Part shown: positions 1-6,444 of the stretch, piece by piece
Layout of the letters: every line of letters begins with the position of its first letter
Position numbering within the stretch: position 1 is the stretch's first letter
Assembly (NCBI GenBank): GCA_014379395.1
Contig: JACMLV010000074.1
Span: 1 to 11,338 of the forward strand
Reading direction: 5' to 3'
From: Burkholderiaceae bacterium
GTDB lineage: Bacteria; Pseudomonadota; Gammaproteobacteria; Burkholderiales; Burkholderiaceae_D
DNA length: 11,338 nt
Made by a program: the position numbers and the translations under genes
The notes under the pieces: generated by a model
What the model was told of the DNA's origin: nothing
What the model saw: the letters and a program-made list of their open reading frames with translations, nothing else
Databases searched by the model: none

Positions 1-454
1 GACGTCGGTCAAGGCTTTGTCGCCGGATCACAGGCATGCGGCCCGGCAGGCGCAGGCCGTGCCCCTTCTGGCGAATCTGCGCAGCTGGCTCGAAGGCCAC
101 GTTGCGCAACTGCTTCCGCAGTCGCCGCTGGCGCAGGCGTTCGGCTACGCGTTGCGGAACTGGACGGCGCTGGTGCGCTACACGGAGAATGGCGTGCTGG
201 TACCGGATAACAACCCCATGGAGCGGTGCATCGGCCCGATCGCGGTTGGCAGATCCAATTATCTGTTTGCCGGCTCGGCGCGTGGCGGCCGGGCTGCGGC
301 GACGATGTAGTCGCTGCTCGGAACCGCCAAACTGAACGGACTCAATCCGTATGCATGGCTCAAGGACGCGCTGACCCGGCTGCCGGCGCATGCCTCCAAT
401 CGCGTCGCCGAACTGCTACCCCTGGCACTACCCGGAACTGGGCGAAACCGGTAG
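1..454 (+). pseudogene. tnpC: IS66 transposase (TnpC), C-terminal part, interrupted by an in-frame TAG
   Basis: The reading frame is open from base 2 (left end cut by the window) to TAG at 308-310, and continues in the same frame to TAG at 452-454. The first part contains the end of the DDE domain, including the DNNPMER motif whose Glu is expected to be the third catalytic acid, followed by GRSNYLFAGS, typical of IS66. After the stop comes SLLGTAKLNGLNPYAWLKDA and then NRVAELLP, the IS66 C-terminal element. Relatives normally read about AA(L/I)YSL here, so the TAG probably replaces a Tyr codon by a single base change. The catalytic part would lack its C-terminal element, so the copy is probably inactive. 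Readthrough or a sequencing error are the alternatives. The small gene at 464 begins nine bases later. Confidence 0.85.
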
Positions 455-463
455 ACTTTGGGA

Positions 464-952
464 ATGGATTCCCGCTTACTTGACGCCCTGCGCAACGCTC
501 CCACCCTCGACCTGTATCAACTGAACCTGGCAATCGACCAGATGCTGTCCGACCCGAGGCGCGTCCTTGAGGTCCGCCGCCATTTGCATCTCGGCGCGCA
601 GGTGATGTATTACGACCACCGGCGCGGCACGCTCGCGCCGGGCCGCGTGCTGCAACTGCAGCCGAGCCACGCCACCGTTCAGGACGACGCCACCCGGATC
701 CACTGGAAGCTGCCATACGCCGCCATCGTTGCCGACCCCGCGCAGCGCGTTGAACAGCCGCAACCGGCTCCGCGCCGCGCCGTCGATCCGACCGCGTTCA
801 AGCTCGGCGACAAGGCCGGGTTCACCGACAAACATCTGCGCGAGCGCATCGGCACCATCACGCGCATCAATACAAAAACCTGCTCCCTCCTATGCGACGG
901 CGAACAATGGCGCGTCTCGCCTGGCCTGCTCCGCAAAATCATCGATCTATAA
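464..952 (+). CDS. Unrecognised 162-residue protein with two similar SH3/KOW-like modules, possible IS66 passenger
   Basis: I do not recognise a named family. After an N-terminal helical stretch (LLDALRNAPTLDLYQLNLAI, about residues 4-23) there are two similar modules. Residues about 41-90 begin LHLGAQVMYYD and contain GRVLQLQ and IHWKLPYAAI. Residues about 112-162 begin FKLGDKAGFTDK and contain IGTITRI and EQWRVSPGLL. The pattern LG-x2-hydrophobic-x-(Y/F)-x-D, then G-x-(V/I), then W-(K/R)-(L/V)-(P/S) recurs in both, which suggests a duplicated small beta-barrel, perhaps nucleic-acid binding; that is inference. A Pro/Arg-rich linker joins them. ATG at 464 is chosen; TTG at 458 is possible. 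There is no well-placed ribosome binding site, so coupling to the upstream transposase frame is likely. It lies between the transposase and a candidate right end of the insertion sequence. Confidence 0.7.
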   Translation: MDSRLLDALRNAPTLDLYQLNLAIDQMLSDPRRVLEVRRHLHLGAQVMYYDHRRGTLAPGRVLQLQPSHATVQDDATRIHWKLPYAAIVADPAQRVEQPQPAPRRAVDPTAFKLGDKAGFTDKHLRERIGTITRINTKTCSLLCDGEQWRVSPGLLRKIIDL

Positions 953-971
953 CGAAGTGGTTCGTCAAGAC

Positions 972-991
972 GGGGATTCGCTGACAGTTAC
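972..991. repeat. Candidate right terminal inverted repeat of the IS66 element
   Basis: The minus-strand reading from 991 is GTAACTGTCAGCGAATCCCC, which has the GTAA start common at IS66 ends. Base composition becomes AT-rich immediately outside (AATAAGAAATTC). The matching left repeat is outside the window, so this rests on resemblance and position. Confidence 0.45.
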
Positions 992-1051
992 AATAAGAAA
1001 TTCTTTTTCGATCCGGACCGGGGCGCTGTGCGAAATGTCTTAAATGTGGTT

Positions 1052-1057
1052 TATGAT
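1052..1057 (+). promoter_or_regulatory. Possible -10 element for the GGDEF/EAL gene
   Basis: TATGAT at 1052-1057 resembles a sigma-70 -10 box, about 60 bases before the start at 1118, in the short AT-richer gap after the insertion sequence. The hexamer 17 bases upstream (TGCGAA) is a poor -35. A TTGACT at 1059-1064 has no -10 box at proper spacing (TAGAAT is only 11 bases on). If the insertion sequence ends at 991, the insertion may have replaced part of the native promoter. Confidence 0.25.
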
Positions 1058-1117
1058 CTTGACTCTATGCAATTGTAGAATGTCGGCCGTATGCCTTGAA
1101 CTGTTGCACTGGTACCC

Positions 1118-4021
1118 ATGAAACGAACTCCGATACAACCCGACTTCATCGCCGACGCGTTACAACTGATCGGATTGCCGGCTTGCGCCTGCGATGGCGA
1201 GGGACGGGTGATCGCCGCCAATGAAGCTCTGGGGCAACTGCTTGGGCGGGACCCGGGCGGGCGCCATCTATCCGAGTGCTTTACGGACGAGGCGCGAGCG
1301 GCCGCGCTCGCCCATCTGTGCGCACTCGCCGACGACGATGGCGTGGACAACGCCGCGCGGCCCTGGGACGGTACCCTCGATGGCGCCGCGGGCGCCGCCG
1401 TGGCGGTGCAAGTTTGGGGCAAGCCGTGGAGCGGGGCCGGCGGGCGGCGCGGCGCGACGGTCGTCTTTAACGACGTCAGCGCCTTCCAGCGCGACCAGAT
1501 GGCCCTGCGCCAGACGCTGTTGGAACAGCAAGCCATCCTCGAAAACGCCGCCGTCGGCATTTTGTTCACCCGGTTCGGCGTCATGCTGAGCTGCAATCCG
1601 CGCTTTGCCGAAATGTTCGGCTACCAGCGCGCCGAGCTGGCCGGCACGCCGGCCGCCGTGTTGTTTCCCTCGCCCGAAGTCTACGCGCAGTTCGGCCAGG
1701 AAGCCGGCCCTTTGCTCGGCGCGGGGCAACCGTTCGAGAAGAGCGAATATCTGTTTCGCCAAAAGGACGGCAGCCTGTTCTGGTGCCGGGTCAGGGCCAA
1801 GGCCGTCGATCAGGAACACAGCAAGGACGGCACCATCTGGATTTTGGAAGACATCAGCGAGAGCCGCCAGACCCGGATGGAGGTGGAGGCGATCATGACC
1901 AACGCCTCGGTCGGCATCCTGTTCACCAAAAACCGCACCTTGATGCGCTACAACCGCGGCTTTGGCGATATGTTCGGCTACGAGGGCGACGAGGGCCTGG
2001 GCTTGCCGGGCAGCGCGCTATACGTGTCGCAGCAGGCCTACGATGAACTGGGCGCCGCCGCCACGCCCTTGCTGTCGAAGGGCAAGCCGTTCCAGACCGA
2101 AGTCGAATTGCGGCGCAAAGACAACACCACCTTGTGGACCCAGCTGATCGCCTACGTCGTCAATCCGGACGATCCGTCGCAAGGCACGATCTGGATCATC
2201 GAAGACCGCACCGAACAAAAGCGCGCCGAAGAATCGCTGCGCAACGCGCTGCTGGAAAACCAGGCCATCCTCGACAGCGCCGTGCTCGGCATCGCCGTCA
2301 CCGAAAACGGCTACAACCTGAGCTGCAACGCCAAGATGGAGGAGTTGTTCGGCTATCCGCCGGGCGGCATACCCGGCCTGTCGGTGCAGGCGCTGTATCC
2401 CGACCTCGAGGCATGGGACGCGGCGCGGCGCGAAACGGCGCGCGATTTCTGCGCCGGCCGGGTCCACATGGCCGAATACCGGCTGGCGCGCAAGGATGGC
2501 AGCTTCTTCTGGGCCCGCCTGTCGGGCCGCCCGTTCGACATGAATCAGCCGAAGGGGCGCTCGGTGTGGCTGGTGGACGACGTCACGGCGCGCCGCGAGG
2601 CGGCCGAGGCGGTGCGCCTGGCGCGCGACGAACTCGAGGTGCGGGTGCTCGAACGCACCGCCGAGCTGGCCGGCGCCAATGCTCTGTTGCAAGGCGAAAT
2701 CGTCGAGCGGCGCCAGGCCGAGGCGCGCGTCCAGCACATGGCCTACCACGACAGCCTGACCGGCCTGCCGAACCGCATTTTGCTGTCGGACCGGCTTGAC
2801 CGGGCGATGTTGTCGGCGCAGCGCTCGAAGCGCCATCTGGCGGTGATGTTCCTCGATCTCGACCGCTTCAAGACCATCAACGATTCGCTCGGCCACATGA
2901 CGGGCGACCATCTGCTGAAGGAAGTGGCGCGCCGCCTCAGTCACGCCGTGCGCGCCAGCGACACCGTGGCGCGGCTCGGCGGCGACGAATTCGTGGTGCT
3001 CGCGCCGGGACTGCGCAACGCCGAGGAGGCCGGGCAGGTGGCGGAAAAAATCATCGCCGCGCTGGCCGCCCCGTTCCCCCTCGAGGAGCATACGCTGCAC
3101 ATCACGCCGTCGATCGGCGTTTGCATCTATCCCGACGACGGTCAGGACGTCGACACCCTGATGCGCCACGCCGACGCGGCCATGTACCACGCCAAGGCGA
3201 GCGGACGCAACAATTACCAGTTCTTCACGCAGCGCATGAATCAAGCCGCGGCCCAGCATTTCGAGCTGGAAAGCAATTTGCGTAGCGCGCTCGCGCTCGA
3301 ACAATTCGAGTTGTTTTATCAGCCGATCATCGATGTCGGCTCGCGCCGCCTGCACACGATGGAAGTGCTGCTGCGCTGGCGCCGTCCGGAGCACGGGCTG
3401 GTGATGCCCGACCAATTCATCCCCATCATCGAAGACAACGGCCTGATCGTGCCAATCGGCGCCTGGGTGATCCGCCGCGCCTGCGAGCAGAACATGGCCT
3501 GGCTGCGCCTGGGCCTGCAGCCGGTGCCGCTGGCTGTCAACCTGTCGCCGCGGCAGTTCATGCACCGCGGGCTGATCGAATCGATCCGCAACATTCTCGA
3601 CGAAACCGGCATCGACCCGGCCATGCTCGAATTTGAGATCACCGAAACGGCGCTGATGCAGCATGGCGAGCAGACCCTCGAAATCCTCGGCCAGATCAAT
3701 GACATGGGCATCCGGCTCTCGATCGACGATTTCGGCACCGGCTACTCCAGCCTGGCCTATCTGAAGCGTTTTCCGGTCAAGAAGATCAAGATCGATCGCG
3801 CCTTCGTCAAGGATCTCGAGGAGAGCAGCGAGGATCGCGCCATCGTCGCGGCGATCCTGGCCCTGTCGGCCAGCCTGCAACTGTCGGCGGTGGCCGAAGG
3901 GGTGGAGACCGAGTCCCAGTTCGCGCTGCTCAACGCGCAAGGCTGCCAGTACGCCCAAGGCTACCTGTTTTCGAAGCCGGTGCCGCAGGCCGAGGCCCAG
4001 CGCCTGCTGGAAAACCAGTAG
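1118..4021 (+). CDS. PAS-GGDEF-EAL protein: diguanylate cyclase/c-di-GMP phosphodiesterase with four PAS units
   Basis: This 967-residue cytoplasmic protein makes and/or breaks cyclic di-GMP; no signal peptide or membrane segment is seen. Residues 1-125 look like a degenerate PAS. Three clear PAS units follow at about 134-252, 254-368 and 378-495, each with an (A/S)(V/L)GI start, an (M/L)FGY core and an RKDG/RKDN plus W end. A coiled coil spans about 495-540. The GGDEF domain (540-705) has intact GGDEF at 621-625 and an inhibitory-site RxxD at R612/D615. The EAL domain (716-962) has E749-V-L in place of EAL, N808, E840/E843 in EFEITET, DDFGTGYSSL from D870, KIDRAF and QGYLFSKP, so the usual metal and catalytic positions appear present. 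Both activities are therefore plausible. The ATG at 1118 has no good ribosome binding site, but no better start is near. The sensed signal cannot be told from sequence. Confidence 0.95.
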   Translation: MKRTPIQPDFIADALQLIGLPACACDGEGRVIAANEALGQLLGRDPGGRHLSECFTDEARAAALAHLCALADDDGVDNAARPWDGTLDGAAGAAVAVQVWGKPWSGAGGRRGATVVFNDVSAFQRDQMALRQTLLEQQAILENAAVGILFTRFGVMLSCNPRFAEMFGYQRAELAGTPAAVLFPSPEVYAQFGQEAGPLLGAGQPFEKSEYLFRQKDGSLFWCRVRAKAVDQEHSKDGTIWILEDISESRQTRMEVEAIMTNASVGILFTKNRTLMRYNRGFGDMFGYEGDEGLGLPGSALYVSQQAYDELGAAATPLLSKGKPFQTEVELRRKDNTTLWTQLIAYVVNPDDPSQGTIWIIEDRTEQKRAEESLRNALLENQAILDSAVLGIAVTENGYNLSCNAKMEELFGYPPGGIPGLSVQALYPDLEAWDAARRETARDFCAGRVHMAEYRLARKDGSFFWARLSGRPFDMNQPKGRSVWLVDDVTARREAAEAVRLARDELEVRVLERTAELAGANALLQGEIVERRQAEARVQHMAYHDSLTGLPNRILLSDRLDRAMLSAQRSKRHLAVMFLDLDRFKTINDSLGHMTGDHLLKEVARRLSHAVRASDTVARLGGDEFVVLAPGLRNAEEAGQVAEKIIAALAAPFPLEEHTLHITPSIGVCIYPDDGQDVDTLMRHADAAMYHAKASGRNNYQFFTQRMNQAAAQHFELESNLRSALALEQFELFYQPIIDVGSRRLHTMEVLLRWRRPEHGLVMPDQFIPIIEDNGLIVPIGAWVIRRACEQNMAWLRLGLQPVPLAVNLSPRQFMHRGLIESIRNILDETGIDPAMLEFEITETALMQHGEQTLEILGQINDMGIRLSIDDFGTGYSSLAYLKRFPVKKIKIDRAFVKDLEESSEDRAIVAAILALSASLQLSAVAEGVETESQFALLNAQGCQYAQGYLFSKPVPQAEAQRLLENQ

Positions 4022-4042
4022 CGCCGCCTGCGATTTACCCGC

Positions 4043-4819
4043 TCAGGCCGGGCGCGCGCCGATGGTGGCGACGACCGGCGCGTGATCGGAGGGCTGCTCC
4101 CATTTGCGCGGCGCGCGGTCGATCACGCAGGCGCTGCAGCGCGCCGCCAAAGGCCCCGACAGCAAGATGTGGTCGATCCGCAATCCCTTGTTCAAGCGAA
4201 AGCCCAACTGGCGGTAATCCCACCAGCTAAAGGACTTTTCCGCTTGCTCGAAAAGACGGAACGCGTCCCGCAGGCCGATGCCGAGCAAGCCGCTGAGCGC
4301 GGCGCGCTCGCGCTCCGACACCAGCACCTGGCCGGCCCAGGCCAGAGGGTCGTGGACGTCGCGGTCCTCCGGCGCAATATTGTAGTCGCCCGCGACCACC
4401 AGTTCGGCATGCGTCAGCGCCTCCTCGGCCAGCCACACGCGCAGCGCCTCCAGCCAGCCCAGCTTGTAGGCGTACTTGTCCGAATCGACCGCCTGGCCGT
4501 TCGGCACATAGGCGCACACGACGCGCACGCCGTCGACGGTGGCTGCCAGGATGCGCTGCTGCAAGTCGTCATAGCGCGGATTGTTCTTGACCACATCGGT
4601 GAGCGGCAGCTTCGACAGGATCGCCACGCCATTGTAGGTTTTCTGGCCGCTGAACACGGCTTGGTAGCCGGCCGCCTCGATTGCGGCCAGTGGAAACAGG
4701 TCGTCGGTCATTTTGGTCTCTTGCAGGCACAACACGTCGACCGGATTGTCGGCCAGCCACTGCAGCACATGCGGCAGCCGCACCTTGAGCGAGTTGACAT
4801 TCCATGTGGCTAATTTCAT
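4043..4819 (-). CDS. xthA: Exodeoxyribonuclease III (AP endonuclease, Xth family)
   Basis: A 258-residue Mg-dependent enzyme of base excision repair that cuts abasic sites and degrades one strand of duplex DNA from the 3' end. Family motifs occur in order: KLATWNVNSLKVRLP with N7, LCLQETK with metal-binding E34, VCAYVPNGQ with the catalytic Tyr, VVAGDYNIAPEDRDVHDP with the Asp and Asn pair, GLRDAFRLF, FSWWDYR, LRIDHILLS and PSDHAPVV with the terminal His. Nothing essential appears missing and the length is normal for Xth. The start ATG (4819-4817) is chosen because the family begins MKL(A/I)TWN and an AAGGAAG ribosome binding site (plus-strand 4827-4833) sits just before it; the open frame extends to 4894 but that part does not resemble the family. 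It converges on the GGDEF/EAL gene with 21 bases between stops and no obvious terminator. Confidence 0.96.
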   Translation of the reverse strand: MKLATWNVNSLKVRLPHVLQWLADNPVDVLCLQETKMTDDLFPLAAIEAAGYQAVFSGQKTYNGVAILSKLPLTDVVKNNPRYDDLQQRILAATVDGVRVVCAYVPNGQAVDSDKYAYKLGWLEALRVWLAEEALTHAELVVAGDYNIAPEDRDVHDPLAWAGQVLVSERERAALSGLLGIGLRDAFRLFEQAEKSFSWWDYRQLGFRLNKGLRIDHILLSGPLAARCSACVIDRAPRKWEQPSDHAPVVATIGARPA

Positions 4820-4905
4820 GCTTGAACTTCCTTCTGGGGCGGGGCGCCGCGCGGGATCACCGCCGGCGTCCTTGGGGGGATCGATGCTGCGCATCTTACC
4901 GCAAG

Positions 4906-4934
4906 CGGCGGCCCGGGGGTGGCCAGGGCCGCCG
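4906..4934. other. GC-rich hairpin in the xthA leader region
   Basis: The arms CGGCGGCCC (4906-4914) and GGGCCGCCG (4926-4934) are perfectly complementary over nine bases around an 11-base loop. No T-run follows on either strand, so it is not a standard intrinsic terminator. On the minus strand it would lie in the 5' leader of xthA if transcription starts in the AT-rich region beyond it. Confidence 0.5.
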
Positions 4935-5288
4935 GGGGCGACTGCGAATGTTGGTGGTTGTAAATCTTATTGATTTAAAATAAACTGTTTTCCAGGCAAA
5001 GCTGGCCGAGCGTTTTCGGCGCGCGCGCCGGGGCGGCGAAAAATCTTGCTTGTGCACACAAATACATGCCGCGATATCATTAAATGCAATGTTATGAGAC
5101 AATAACTTTATTGCCGAAAGACACAAAATTTTCATTCCTGAGTGGAAATACTATTGCATATTTGCAAGATTGGTGCCAAAATTCAATGGTATCCAGTCAA
5201 GCTCAGAGTCGGGCGGCCATGCAGTCTGTTCGGCGCTGCCTCTGGCGCGTGATGCGGCTGCTTGTTTAATCAGGGTTTTTTGAATTTT

Positions 5289-5294
5289 TACAAT
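5289..5294 (+). promoter_or_regulatory. Possible -10 element for the gene cluster starting at 5335
   Basis: TACAAT at 5289-5294 is close to the sigma-70 -10 consensus and lies in the AT-rich leader about 40 bases before the start at 5335. The hexamer 17 bases upstream (TTAATC, 5266-5271) is a weak -35. No other candidate for the cluster is clearly better. Confidence 0.25.
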
Positions 5295-5334
5295 CTCAAT
5301 TCAGACATGCGTGAAGCATAGGTAAAGGGAGAAA

Positions 5335-5700
5335 ATGCGAACTACATTCGAAGTGTGGGCGCAGGGTGACGGCCACATTGTGCGGCGGCGTGAAGATAAG
5401 CCGGAAGAGTACCTGATCTTTGAAACCCAGCGCCGCTGGGTGATCTGGCAGGCCGCTTTAACGCACGGCAAAAATGCCAAGACTGCGGGCCAGAAGCCGG
5501 CCCAGAGCACGCGTGCGCGCGCACCCCGCGCGCCGGCCATTTCGTCGGACGAGGCGGCCGTGCGCAACCAGGTGCTCAACGAGGTGCTGGAAGCGTTCAC
5601 CCAGATGGGTGGCAGCGATGGCATGGAGGGCATCGTCAAGGTCGTGCAGAGCCTGAAGAAAAAGCGCAAGGCGCTGGCGGATCAACCGCTCGACGACTGA
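5335..5700 (+). CDS. Hypothetical protein, 121 residues, unrecognised
   Basis: I do not recognise this protein. It has a compact N-terminal part of about 45 residues rich in aromatic residues and alternating charges (FEVWAQGDGHIVRR, then YLIFETQRRWVIWQAAL). A basic, Ala/Pro/Arg-rich linker (about 46-68) follows, then a predicted helical C-terminal part (about 70-121) with NQVLNEVLEAFTQMGG and a basic SLKKKRKAL tail. No signal peptide or membrane segment is seen. The ATG at 5335 has a well-placed GGGAG five bases upstream, which supports real translation. It is the first gene of a plus-strand run, followed after 25 bases by the DUF1653 gene, so co-transcription is likely. The basic linker and tail could suit nucleic-acid binding, but this is only a guess. 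Confidence 0.8.
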   Translation: MRTTFEVWAQGDGHIVRRREDKPEEYLIFETQRRWVIWQAALTHGKNAKTAGQKPAQSTRARAPRAPAISSDEAAVRNQVLNEVLEAFTQMGGSDGMEGIVKVVQSLKKKRKALADQPLDD

Positions 5701-5725
5701 TCGACAAGACGAAATGGAGCGGGGC

Positions 5726-5914
5726 ATGCGCTATCGGCACTACAAGGGCGGAATCTACGAACTGGTGTGCGAAGCGACGTTGGAGGCGGATCTGACCCCG
5801 ATGGTGGTCTACCGCGCCACCGACGGCTCGCTCTGGATTCGTCCAAAAGATGTGTTCTTCCAGCTCATCGACGTCGACGGCGTGATGGTCCAGCGTTTCG
5901 CGCCCATCAATTGA
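5726..5914 (+). CDS. DUF1653 family protein, 62 residues
   Basis: The small protein begins MRYRHYKGGIYELV and ends near VQRFAPI, with LTPMVVYRATDGSLWIRP and a DVFF motif between, the characteristic pattern of DUF1653 proteins. These are small cytoplasmic proteins without an established function, so none is assigned. Full length for the family. ATG at 5726 is chosen over ATG at 5714 because the family starts with the MRYRHYKGG-type sequence and because the GGAGCGGGG run at 5716-5724 can serve as its ribosome binding site. The stop TGA (5912-5914) overlaps the TTG start proposed for the next gene, which suggests coupled translation. Confidence 0.9.
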   Translation: MRYRHYKGGIYELVCEATLEADLTPMVVYRATDGSLWIRPKDVFFQLIDVDGVMVQRFAPIN

Positions 5915-6402
5915 GCGCGTTGCCGCCACTCCGGCAGCGCCGCCGGCGCGTTTGGCTGGCCGCTTGGCTGCTCTGCGGCGCCGCCGGCGCCGAGACCGTC
6001 GGCTCGGTCGATACCGCCTTCAAACTGATCGGCCCGGACCACAAGGTGATGGTCGAAGTGTTTGACGATCCCAAGGTCGGCGGCGTGAGCTGCTATCTGT
6101 CGCGCGCCAAGACCGGCGGCGTCAAGGGCGCGCTGGGGCTGGCCGAAGACACCGCCGACGCCTCGGTCGCCTGCCGGCAGGTGGGCCCGATCCGTTTCGG
6201 CGCCAAGTTGCCGCAGCAAGAAGAAGTCTTCTCCGAAAGAGCCTCGATTTTTTTCAAGCATGTGCGCGTCGTGCGCATGGTAGACGTCAAGCGCAACGCC
6301 TTGGTCTACCTGGTCTACTCCGACCGGCTGATCGATGGCAGTCCGAAAAACAGCGTCACCGCAGTCGCCGTGCCGGCCAGTACGCCGGTGCCGCTGCGCT
6401 AG
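5911..6402 (+). CDS. creA: CreA family exported protein
   Basis: The mature part matches the CreA family: ETVGSVDTAFKLIGPDHKV, VEVFDDPKVGGVSCYLSRAK, GALGLAEDTADASVACRQVG and a conserved VRMVDVKRNALVYLVYSDR region. CreA is a conserved small periplasmic protein of unknown function, named from the E. coli creABCD locus. The N-terminus is a clear Sec signal: basic RQRRRR, hydrophobic VWLAAWLLCGAAG, likely cut after AGA. Two Cys in the mature part could form a disulphide. No ATG or GTG fits; TTG at 5911 keeps the whole signal peptide and overlaps the preceding stop (TTGA), giving 163 residues, close to E. coli CreA. TTG at 5920 is an alternative. No creBCD-type regulators are beside it. Confidence 0.92.
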   Translation: MSALPPLRQRRRRVWLAAWLLCGAAGAETVGSVDTAFKLIGPDHKVMVEVFDDPKVGGVSCYLSRAKTGGVKGALGLAEDTADASVACRQVGPIRFGAKLPQQEEVFSERASIFFKHVRVVRMVDVKRNALVYLVYSDRLIDGSPKNSVTAVAVPASTPVPLR

Positions 6403-6444
6403 CGCCATTGCGCCGCCTCGAGCCGGCCTCCTGAAAGTCCCCCT

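Larger units (their letters stand above)
1..991 (+). mobile_element. Right-hand part of an IS66-family insertion sequence
   Basis: The stretch holds the C-terminal part of an IS66 transposase, then a small gene, then a sequence that looks like an IS66 terminal repeat. Read on the minus strand from 991 it starts GTAACTGTCAGCGAATCCCC. IS66 elements generally begin with GTAA-type ends and make 8-base target duplications, so AATAAGAA at 992-999 would be the right-hand duplicate. The left end, tnpA, tnpB and most of tnpC lie outside the window, so neither the left repeat nor the duplication can be checked. The transposase identity is secure. The right boundary is inferred from the terminal sequence alone; an alternative end (CGCTTAC at 473-479) would exclude the small gene. 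Confidence 0.6.
4820..5334. other. 515-base divergent intergenic region, GC-rich then strongly AT-rich
   Basis: No convincing gene is seen. The part next to xthA (to about 4955) is GC-rich and carries a strong hairpin at 4906-4934. From about 4955 composition turns AT-rich, interrupted by GC-rich stretches at about 5000-5040 and 5205-5260. A possible xthA promoter on the minus strand is TTGCCT (4999-4994), 16 bases, then TAAATC (4977-4972), which would give a leader of roughly 145 bases. Small palindromes include TGTGCACA at 5051-5058 and TTGCA/TGCAA at 5154-5167. A 61-codon frame at 5084-5269 lacks a ribosome binding site and a recognisable product. A regulatory role, such as binding of nucleoid proteins, is possible but unproven. 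Confidence 0.6.

Noticed and set aside
473..479. CGCTTAC as the right end of the IS66 element
   Set aside because: It is an IS66-like end, but only seven bases match and it falls inside the start of the next gene; the longer GTAACTGTCAGCG end at 991 is preferred, though not proven.
2018..3958. A 646-codon open frame on the minus strand
   Set aside because: It is antisense to the PAS-GGDEF-EAL gene, whose protein matches families throughout; the antisense product has the His/Arg/Gln-rich composition of a high-GC shadow frame.
4820..4894. Longer N-terminus for exonuclease III
   Set aside because: The added residues do not resemble the family, which starts at MKLATWN, and the good ribosome binding site serves the ATG at 4819.
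5084..5269. A 61-codon open frame in the divergent intergenic region
   Set aside because: No ribosome binding site, no recognisable motif, and the composition changes sharply within it, so translation is not supported.
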